Assembly: GCA_007123455.1 (NCBI GenBank)
Contig: SKKZ01000180.1
Coordinates: 1 to 10,738, forward strand
Reading direction: 5' to 3'
Origin: Coriobacteriia bacterium
GTDB taxonomy: Bacteria > Actinomycetota > Coriobacteriia > Anaerosomatales > SLCP01
Length of the DNA stretch: 10,738 bases
This document shows, piece by piece, positions 1 to 5,351 of the stretch. Each line of letters begins with the position of its first letter. Positions within the stretch are counted from its first letter, which is position 1. A program made the position numbers and the translations under genes. Below the pieces are notes generated by a model. It ran no database searches and was not told where the DNA came from. It saw nothing but the letters and a program-made list of their open reading frames with translations.

Positions 1-790
1 GCATCACGAGTCCGTCCTCGAGCACGGTCAGCAGCGGGCGAACCATCGATGCGTCCGCGAACTCGGGCAATGCAAGCAACTCGGGAACACCGACATGGTA
101 CACGCGGTCACGGTCCGCCTCTTGGAGGCACTCGAGCACATGCTCGGTGATCTCGGCCAGCACTGCGTGCTCCGGGCGGCCGGTCTCGAACGCCCGGTGT
201 AGGGGCCGCACTTCGACTGCATGTTTGTCAACGAGCGAGGCGTTCAGCGCACGCTCGACCTCGGCCAGGCGGTCGGGCGATGCGTCGGCCGAAAGGGTAA
301 CGTGACGGTTCACGACTTCACCGCTCTCGGTTATCACCACGACGAGCATACGCCGGGGACCCATGGCAACGAGGTTCACTCTCCGTATGCGGGAGAGGTT
401 GAGGGTCGGCGCCATGACCACAGCGACATAGTGAGTGAGATGAGAGAGCAGCGTGGAGGTCTGTTTCATGAGCTCGTCGACCTCGTTTACGAGCGATAGG
501 TAGCTGTATTGAAGCTCGATCGGGCCGCTACCGGCCGGTGCCTCGCCTGACTCGAGAAGATCGTCGACGAACGCCCGGTACCCGCTGTCCGTGGGAACGC
601 GCCCGGAGGACACGTGCGGCTGGTACACGTAGCCGGTCTCCTCGAGCGCGGCAAGTTCGCTGCGGACCGTCGCGGGACTACAGCCGAGCTGGTAAGACTC
701 GACCAGATGCTTCGAACCGACCGGCTGCCCGGTCGCTATGTATTCCTCTACGAGCGCATTGAGCACACGGCGCCTGCGATCGTTCAGCAT
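1..790 (-). CDS. hrcA: Heat-inducible transcription repressor HrcA (partial, 3' end outside window)
   Basis: HrcA is the cytoplasmic repressor that binds CIRCE operators and holds down chaperone genes until heat or unfolded protein frees them; GroEL is its usual modulator. About 263 residues are visible from an ATG at 790; the family is about 340-350 long, so the last quarter lies beyond the left edge. The first 75 or so residues form the winged-helix DNA-binding domain, with the family signatures SPATVRSELAALEETGY, QPHVSSGRVPT and GYRAFVDDLL in order. The remainder (for example NLSRIRRVNLVAMGPRRMLV) matches the GAF-like ligand/dimerisation region. A GGAG at 800-803 sits nine bases before the ATG and fixes the start. 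The gene lies 64 bases after hemW, with a CIRCE operator directly upstream, so it is probably autoregulated. The reading frame is intact throughout what is visible. Confidence 0.97.
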   Translation of the reverse strand, partial: MLNDRRRRVLNALVEEYIATGQPVGSKHLVESYQLGCSPATVRSELAALEETGYVYQPHVSSGRVPTDSGYRAFVDDLLESGEAPAGSGPIELQYSYLSLVNEVDELMKQTSTLLSHLTHYVAVVMAPTLNLSRIRRVNLVAMGPRRMLVVVITESGEVVNRHVTLSADASPDRLAEVERALNASLVDKHAVEVRPLHRAFETGRPEHAVLAEITEHVLECLQEADRDRVYHVGVPELLALPEFADASMVRPLLTVLEDGLVM

Positions 791-816
791 CGCGGTTCAC
801 TCCGAAATCCTCGCCT

Positions 817-833
817 GACTGGACAGGACAGTC
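817..833 (-). other. Small inverted repeat in the hrcA leader
   Basis: GACTG (817-821) and CAGTC (829-833) form a perfect five-base-pair stem around a seven-base loop in the predicted hrcA 5' untranslated region, between the CIRCE and the Shine-Dalgarno at 800-803. It is short and may be chance; no T-run follows it, so it is not a terminator. A role in RNA stability or translation would be speculation. Confidence 0.3.
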
Positions 834-840
834 GCCCCGG

Positions 841-873
841 GGGCTGGCACTCGATTATAGCGAGTGCCAGCCC
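841..873 (-). promoter_or_regulatory. CIRCE operator (HrcA binding site) upstream of hrcA
   Basis: A perfect inverted repeat, GGGCTGGCACTC (841-852) and GAGTGCCAGCCC (862-873), is separated by nine bases. The known CIRCE consensus is TTAGCACTC-N9-GAGTGCTAA. Here the core arms read CTGGCACTC and GAGTGCCAG, departing from the consensus at two positions per arm in a symmetric, compensated way, and the symmetry extends three bases further outward and one further inward. It lies about 50-80 bases upstream of the hrcA ATG, the expected place for self-repression. The hemW stop codon falls inside the nine-base spacer, and the right-hand arm encodes the last residues of HemW. Confidence 0.93.
854..859 (-). 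promoter_or_regulatory. Probable -10 box of the hrcA promoter, inside the CIRCE spacer
   Basis: Read on the minus strand, this is a perfect TATAAT. It lies in the spacer between the two CIRCE arms, so bound HrcA would cover it. A start point near 847 would give an hrcA leader of roughly 55 bases, part of which is the left CIRCE arm. I see no good -35 hexamer at 16-18 bases upstream (about 876-883), so the assignment rests on the -10 box and its position. Confidence 0.55.
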
Positions 874-2135
874 ATACCGCGATGCGTTCCCGCATACCAT
901 ACGGACTCGAAGACTTCATTGCCGAGGAGCCACCCTCTCGACGTGACACGCCAGCGGTCACCCACATGTTCCACGAGGCCCTGCGACGCGAGCTCGGTGA
1001 GCACGTCGGCCACGCCTGCATCCGAGGCCGTTCCGTCCGTGATGCCGTCAGTCAGACGAAGGCCGAGCATGGCGTCCTCCGCAGCTGCCTCCACTCCGGT
1101 CAGATACTCCACATCCTCAGGCGGGCCCACCGGTTTCCTGAGGAAAGTGATCGTGTCAGCGGGGTTGACCATGCGTACACGGCGACACTCAGGCGGAACG
1201 CCCTCGAGTGTTCTCCCGATACCTGCGACACCCGGGTCACTCCACGCCTCGCACTCGATAGCCGCCCCGAAGACCTCCGCAGGCAACATACTGGCTGCCG
1301 CCGGGCCGATACCGATATACGGCCTGCCCGTCCAATAGCCGGCGTTGTGCCTGCCTTCGCAGCCATCGCGTGCGTAGCTGGCGACCTCGTACCGGCGAAA
1401 TCCTGACGCGACCAGCTCAGCGCCGGCTGACTCCATCATCTCGGCAGCTAGATCATCATCCGGCGGTTCGATCGCCTCCGAGGAAACCGATTCGGCGAAG
1501 GGAGTGCCCTCCTCTACCGTGAGGGGATACACGCTGATATGCCCGACCCCGGAAGAAACCGCGCGCCGCACAGTATCCCTCCACGAGTCGCGGGTTTGGC
1601 CGGGAACGCCACAGATGAGATCCATAGACACGGCAGCACCGGTGCCGAGCAGGTCCTCGAGCGCACGCTCGGCCGAAGACGCTGTGTGGCATCGTCCCAA
1701 AGTGCGCAGAACCGTATCGTCGAAGGACTGGACACCTAACGAGAATCGGGTGACTCCGACCTCGACGAGTTGTAAGGCTATTGCCGGGTCTGTGGTGTCG
1801 GGGTTGGTCTCAACCGTGACCTCGGCGTCCGGCGCCAATCTTGCGTTGCGGTGGAGCACGTCGACGGGTGACACCGTTGCGGAACCGAGCGTCGTGGGTG
1901 TCCCGCCCCCGACATAGATGCTCGCGACATCATCGAGTACCCCGAGTGCTGCCCAGTGGGCCGCTCCTTCGCCGACCGCCCACGCGAAGTGATCGGCAAG
2001 AGCGGGTTCCGGCGATATGGGGGTAGAGTGGAAATCGCAGTAGGCGCACTTCACGACGCAGAACGGAACGTGCACGTAGAGGGAGACGGTCAACGACCTC
2101 CCATTGACGCGGGTGTCGACCCGGCTACTCATCAA
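855..2135 (-). CDS. hemW: Radical SAM heme chaperone HemW
   Basis: HemW is a radical SAM protein related to coproporphyrinogen III dehydrogenase HemN, but it acts as a heme-binding chaperone that inserts heme into respiratory enzymes. The 426-residue frame shows the 4Fe-4S motif C26-x3-C30-x2-C33 followed by Asp-Phe. HemN proteins instead have a fourth Cys at the Phe position, so HemW fits better. GGGTP (76-80), ETNPD (109-113), LGVQSF (133-138) and DLICGVPGQT (172-181) are the expected SAM-barrel motifs; HNAGYWTGRPYIGIGPAA (263-280) and a C-terminal winged-helix-like region (about 350-412) complete the fold. It overlaps the end of lepA, with a TTG at 2135 followed at once by an ATG at 2132; a TTG at 2093 preceded by GGGAGG is a less well-spaced alternative. 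The last residues, about ten beyond the usual end, are encoded by the CIRCE arm. Older annotation calls such proteins oxygen-independent coproporphyrinogen oxidase. Confidence 0.95.
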   Translation of the reverse strand: MMSSRVDTRVNGRSLTVSLYVHVPFCVVKCAYCDFHSTPISPEPALADHFAWAVGEGAAHWAALGVLDDVASIYVGGGTPTTLGSATVSPVDVLHRNARLAPDAEVTVETNPDTTDPAIALQLVEVGVTRFSLGVQSFDDTVLRTLGRCHTASSAERALEDLLGTGAAVSMDLICGVPGQTRDSWRDTVRRAVSSGVGHISVYPLTVEEGTPFAESVSSEAIEPPDDDLAAEMMESAGAELVASGFRRYEVASYARDGCEGRHNAGYWTGRPYIGIGPAAASMLPAEVFGAAIECEAWSDPGVAGIGRTLEGVPPECRRVRMVNPADTITFLRKPVGPPEDVEYLTGVEAAAEDAMLGLRLTDGITDGTASDAGVADVLTELASQGLVEHVGDRWRVTSRGWLLGNEVFESVWYAGTHRGMGWHSL

Positions 2136-3927
2136 CCTTCAGGATCGCCATGAAGGCATCCTGCGGGACCTCTACATTGCCCACATTCTTCATGCGCTTC
2201 TTGCCCTTCTTCTGCTTCTCGAGCAGCTTACGCTTACGCGTGATATCGCCACCGTAACATTTCGCCAGAACGTCCTTACGCTTGGCTCTGACGGTCTCCC
2301 GGGCGAGTATCTTCCCACCGATAGCAGCCTGGATGGGAACCTCGAACATCTGGCGCGGGATGATCCCCCTCAGCTTCTCTGTCAGTACCCGGCCGCGCTG
2401 GTAGGCCTTGTCACGATGCACGATGAACGAAAGTGCATCGACCGCCTTGCCCGCCAGCAATATATCGAGTTTCACGAGCTTGCTCGCCCGATAGCCGATG
2501 TACTCGTAGTCAAGACTGGCGTATCCACGTGTACGGCTCTTGAGCTGGTCGAAGAAGTCCATGATCAACTCGGATAGCGGGATGTCATAGTGCATCTCGA
2601 CGGTCGTCGCCGAAAGATACTGCATGTCCTTGAAGGTGGCACGGCGGTTCTCGGAGAGTTCCATCACCGCTCCGACGTAGTCCGGCGGCACAAGCACTGT
2701 CGCCCGCAGATACGGCTCCTCGACCCGCTCGATCATCCCGGGCTCAGGCATGTCCTGAGGTGAGTGCACGATAATCTGCTCGGCTGCGGTCGTGAAGACG
2801 TGGTACTCCACACTCGGTGCCGTCGCCAGCAGGTCGAGGTCGAACTCACGCTCGAGACGCTCCTTGATGACTTCCATGTGAAGAAGGCCGAGAAACCCGA
2901 CACGGAACCCGAAGCCGAGCGCATGGCTGCTCTCCGGCTCGTAGATGAGCGCGGGATCGTTGAGCTTGAGGCGGTCGAGCGCATCGCGAAGATCGGGATA
3001 CTGGTCGCCATCGATAGGAAACAGGCCGGTGAATACCATCGGTTTGACCTCACGGTATCCCGGAAGCGGCTCGATGGCCCCGCCCCTCGCCAGCGTGACG
3101 GTGTCACCCACTTTGACGAGTGCAGGGTCTTTGAGCCCCGTGATGAGGTACCCGACCTCGCCGAACTCGAGTGCGTCGACCGGTAGATTGGCGGGTCGAC
3201 GCACCCCGACCTCCTCGACATCGGTCACGACGTTCGTCGCCATCATCCGGATCTTGTCACCCTTTGCAACGGTCCCGTCGATGATCCGCACGAGTGCGAC
3301 CACGCCCCGATAGGTGTCGAAGTACGAGTCGAATATCAGCGCCTTGAGCGGCGCGTCGGGATCGCCCTCAGGAGGCGGAACTCGTCGGATGACCGACTCG
3401 AGCGCCGCGCTCACGCCTTCACCCGTCTTACCACTTGCAAGCACGGCGTCGTCGGCGGGTATCGCCAGGCCCTCCTCGATCTCATGGCGCACGCGCTCCG
3501 GATCGGCTGCAGGCAGATCGATCTTGTTTATGAGCGGGATGATCTCAAGGCCGGCGTTCATCGCCATCATCGCGTTGGCAACGGTCTGAGCCTCTACGCC
3601 CTGTGCGGCATCGACAACAAGCAGGACGCCCTCACATGCCTGGAGAGACCGCGAGACCTCGTAGGTGAAGTCGACGTGTCCGGGCGTGTCGATGAGGTTG
3701 AGCTGGTAGGTCTGTCCGTCTTCGGCGGTATAGAGCACGCGCACGGCCTGGGCCTTGATGGTGATGCCGCGCTCACGCTCGATGTCCATCGAGTCAAGGA
3801 CCTGCTCGACCATATCGCGGTCGGCCACGGTGTGAGTCAGCTCGAGGACCCGGTCCGCGAGCGTAGACTTGCCGTGGTCGATGTGGGCGATTATCGAGAA
3901 GTTACGGATGTGAGTAGCCTGGCTCAT
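2125..3927 (-). CDS. lepA: Translation elongation factor 4 (LepA), ribosome-associated GTPase
   Basis: LepA/EF-4 is a translational GTPase that binds the ribosome; back-translocation and a role in initiation or 30S assembly have been reported for the family. From the ATG at 3927 it has 600 residues, the normal family length. The GTPase motifs are all present: AHIDHGKS (14-21), switch I RGITIKAQ (53-60), DTPGH (80-84), NKID (134-137) and SGKTG (165-169). EF-G-like domains follow, and the LepA-specific C-terminal region ends in GGDITRKRKLLEKQKKGKKR and a QDAF segment close to the stop. The frame is open upstream to 4059, but that extension has no family similarity and would run across the rpsT promoter region. 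There is no clear Shine-Dalgarno before 3927, while a promoter-like pair ends nine bases before it, so the message may be almost leaderless. hemW begins within its last codons, which implies co-transcription and coupled translation. Confidence 0.98.
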   Translation of the reverse strand: MSQATHIRNFSIIAHIDHGKSTLADRVLELTHTVADRDMVEQVLDSMDIERERGITIKAQAVRVLYTAEDGQTYQLNLIDTPGHVDFTYEVSRSLQACEGVLLVVDAAQGVEAQTVANAMMAMNAGLEIIPLINKIDLPAADPERVRHEIEEGLAIPADDAVLASGKTGEGVSAALESVIRRVPPPEGDPDAPLKALIFDSYFDTYRGVVALVRIIDGTVAKGDKIRMMATNVVTDVEEVGVRRPANLPVDALEFGEVGYLITGLKDPALVKVGDTVTLARGGAIEPLPGYREVKPMVFTGLFPIDGDQYPDLRDALDRLKLNDPALIYEPESSHALGFGFRVGFLGLLHMEVIKERLEREFDLDLLATAPSVEYHVFTTAAEQIIVHSPQDMPEPGMIERVEEPYLRATVLVPPDYVGAVMELSENRRATFKDMQYLSATTVEMHYDIPLSELIMDFFDQLKSRTRGYASLDYEYIGYRASKLVKLDILLAGKAVDALSFIVHRDKAYQRGRVLTEKLRGIIPRQMFEVPIQAAIGGKILARETVRAKRKDVLAKCYGGDITRKRKLLEKQKKGKKRMKNVGNVEVPQDAFMAILKVDE

Positions 3928-3936
3928 GTCTGCGAA

Positions 3937-3965
3937 AGTGTAGCAGGGCCCGCGGTGCGCGTGAA
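3937..3965 (-). promoter_or_regulatory. Candidate lepA promoter
   Basis: Read on the minus strand, TTCACG (3960-3965) and TACACT (3937-3942) are exactly 17 bases apart, each matching four of six bases of the sigma-70-type consensus. The -10 box ends nine bases before the lepA ATG. Transcription starting six to seven bases downstream would leave a leader of only about two or three bases, matching the lack of a Shine-Dalgarno. Near-leaderless messages are common in actinobacteria; this case is an inference from spacing. Confidence 0.5.
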
Positions 3966-4012
3966 TCGGCCGCGAACCGGTGTCACGCTGACGCTGCTCT
4001 TGTCCACCTTCT

Positions 4013-4041
4013 TTCCGTGATTCCATCCGGTGTGATAGACT
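4013..4041 (+). promoter_or_regulatory. Candidate rpsT promoter with extended -10
   Basis: TGATAGACT (4033-4041) is an extended -10 (TGn followed by TAGACT, four of six consensus bases). The hexamer 17 bases upstream, TTCCGT (4013-4018), is a poor -35, as is often tolerated with an extended -10. A start near 4048 would give a leader of about 60 bases before the GTG at 4108. It faces away from the lepA promoter in the same 180-base intergenic region. Confidence 0.45.
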
Positions 4042-4053
4042 CTGCGGGTTCGT

Positions 4054-4069
4054 CCGCACCCCACTGCGG
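4054..4069 (+). other. Hairpin in the rpsT leader
   Basis: CCGCA (4054-4058) and TGCGG (4065-4069) form a perfect five-base-pair stem around the six-base loop CCCCAC, close to the predicted 5' end of the rpsT message. It lies about 20 bases before the Shine-Dalgarno. S20 is known to control its own synthesis in Escherichia coli, so a leader structure could matter, but nothing here shows that this one does. Confidence 0.4.
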
Positions 4070-4091
4070 CGACGGGTACCACATCTGAGTT

Positions 4092-4098
4092 GAGAGGA
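4092..4098 (+). promoter_or_regulatory. Shine-Dalgarno that fixes the rpsT start at GTG 4108
   Basis: GAGAGGA lies nine bases before the GTG at 4108. A TTG at 4090 opens the same frame but overlaps this site and would add residues that S20 proteins lack, so the GTG is the start. Confidence 0.85.
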
Positions 4099-4107
4099 AC
4101 TGCATCA

Positions 4108-4374
4108 GTGGCCAACATCAAGAGTCAGAAGAAACGCGTGTTGACCAACGCAAAGGCGCACGAGCGCAACAAGGCGGTCAAGTCCGAGATCAAGACCGCA
4201 GTCAAGAAGGTCGACGCAGCCATTACCGAAGGCGATGCCGACGCAGCCGCAGCGGCTTCGCAGGAGGCCGCACGCCTGCTCGATCGTGCCGCCACCAAGG
4301 GAGTCATCCACAAGAACCAGGCGGCGAATCGCAAGTCGGGTATCGCCAAGCGTGCCTCGCAGGTGGAGGGCTAA
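4108..4374 (+). CDS. rpsT: Small ribosomal subunit protein bS20
   Basis: S20 is a small, basic, all-helical protein that binds 16S rRNA in the body of the 30S subunit. The 88-residue product starts ANIKSQKKRV after the initiating residue, the family's opening, and ends with HKNQAANRKSGIAKRAS, its conserved closing segment; 86-90 residues is the usual length. An alanine-rich middle stretch (about 44-56) is typical of S20 from GC-rich genomes. The start is a GTG with a good Shine-Dalgarno. It is the only plus-strand gene here, divergent from lepA and convergent with holA; its TAA (4372-4374) shares bases with the holA TAG (4373-4371). Its terminator appears to lie within holA. It has its own leader and promoter-like sequence, as expected for a strongly expressed single gene. 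Confidence 0.97.
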   Translation: MANIKSQKKRVLTNAKAHERNKAVKSEIKTAVKKVDAAITEGDADAAAAASQEAARLLDRAATKGVIHKNQAANRKSGIAKRASQVEG

Positions 4375-5351
4375 GACCCGCACACCTCGATAACCCAGCG
4401 TTCGAAGGCGAGTCGGGGATCCCGGCTCGTCTTCATTTTGGTCTCGCTTTCGGCCGCACCGCGGAGTGCATCGATGAGCTCCCCGGGCATGAATCGGCGC
4501 GCCTGGTTGACGAGGTTGCGCGCCTGCCACTCCCGCACACCGACCTCCCTGCTGACGAGACTCGCTGCCGAGCCTTCGTCATCACGCTCGAGCAGCGCGC
4601 GGGCAGACAGAAGATTCCGCACATGTCGCACGCACATGGCGTGAACACCGTGTATCGACTCCCCCTCATCGAGCAATGCCGAGAGGAGCCGCATCGCACC
4701 GCGACAATCACGCGAGCCCAGCGCGTCGAGGAAGTCGAAGATCGATGTCGGTGCAGTGGTCGACATGACCTGTTCGATCTGCTCCCGCGACAAGGTGTTC
4801 TCTTCGCCGGTGTAGGAGATGACCTTCTCGATCTCGACGGAAAGCCGTCGAAGGTCGTACCCGACGGCACGTACCAGTACCTCGGCGGCGTCGAGTCCCA
4901 CACGCTTGCCCCGCTCGGCGAACATCCCGACGACGGTCTGCGCATACTGCCGCTTTGCAGGAGCCTTGTATTCGGCGACGCCACCCAAGGCATCGATAGC
5001 CTTGAAAACGCGTAGATTGCGTGCGATCTTCGTCGCCACCAACACGAGTGTCGTATCCGGGTTCGGGTTGGAGGCGTAATCCGCGATCTCCCCGAGAGCG
5101 TCGGCTGACATCCGGTCAGCCTTACGCAGTATCACCAGACGACGATCGGACATGAACGGAAGCGTATTGGCGGCGGCGATCACCTCGTCGGCTTGTGCGC
5201 TCTCTCCATCGAACACGTCGAGGTTGAAGTCGAGGTCGGCGACGTCGGAGAGCCGCTTCTTGAGACGGCCTACCGCCTGCTCGAGCAGGAGCTCTTCCGG
5301 ACCGTGGATGAGGTAGACGGGCCTGAGGTCGCTGAGGTCTGCGGAAGCCAT
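4371..5351 (-). CDS. holA: DNA polymerase III delta subunit
   Basis: HolA (delta) is the clamp-opening subunit of the DNA polymerase III clamp loader: it binds the beta sliding clamp and works with delta' and tau/gamma to place it on primed DNA. From the ATG at 5351 the product is 326 residues, within the family range. The AAA+-like N-terminal domain opens RPVYLIHGPEELLLEQAV (10-27), with the degenerate P-loop expected of delta; LPFMSDRRLVILRKADR (64-80), YDLRRLSVEIEKV (165-177) and FDFLDALGSRD (205-215) follow, and the C-terminal collar domain ends KTSRDPRLAFERWV. GGAG lies only three bases before the ATG, a short spacing. The frame stays open up to 5591, but that stretch is comEC read out of frame. 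It lies at the end of the comEA-comEC run and overlaps the extended comEC frame by 230 bases. No terminator of its own is apparent before it meets rpsT. Confidence 0.95.
   Translation of the reverse strand: MASADLSDLRPVYLIHGPEELLLEQAVGRLKKRLSDVADLDFNLDVFDGESAQADEVIAAANTLPFMSDRRLVILRKADRMSADALGEIADYASNPNPDTTLVLVATKIARNLRVFKAIDALGGVAEYKAPAKRQYAQTVVGMFAERGKRVGLDAAEVLVRAVGYDLRRLSVEIEKVISYTGEENTLSREQIEQVMSTTAPTSIFDFLDALGSRDCRGAMRLLSALLDEGESIHGVHAMCVRHVRNLLSARALLERDDEGSAASLVSREVGVREWQARNLVNQARRFMPGELIDALRGAAESETKMKTSRDPRLAFERWVIEVCGS
4408..4439 (+). terminator. Probable intrinsic terminator of rpsT, inside the holA coding sequence
   Basis: CGAGTCGGG (4409-4417) pairs with CCCGGCTCG (4421-4429) as a nine-base-pair stem (one T-G wobble) around the three-base loop GAT; G4408 and T4430 can add another wobble pair. 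The next ten bases (4430-4439) are TCTTCATTTT, seven of them T. It lies 34 bases after the rpsT stop and faces the right way. On the other strand the same bases encode the conserved KTSRDPRLA segment of HolA. Confidence 0.7.

Noticed and set aside
882..895. ATGCG-TTCC-CGCAT inverted repeat near the hemW 3' end
   Set aside because: Short, within coding sequence, and without a T-run; common in GC-rich DNA. It might lie near the hrcA -35 region, but I see nothing to support a role.
855..2135. Calling this gene hemN (coproporphyrinogen III dehydrogenase)
   Set aside because: The cysteine motif is CxxxCxxC followed by Asp-Phe, without the fourth Cys of HemN, and the context beside lepA and hrcA is the usual one for hemW.
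3928..4059. 44-codon N-terminal extension of lepA
   Set aside because: No LepA similarity, it would cross the divergent rpsT promoter region, and the family start motif begins at the ATG at 3927.
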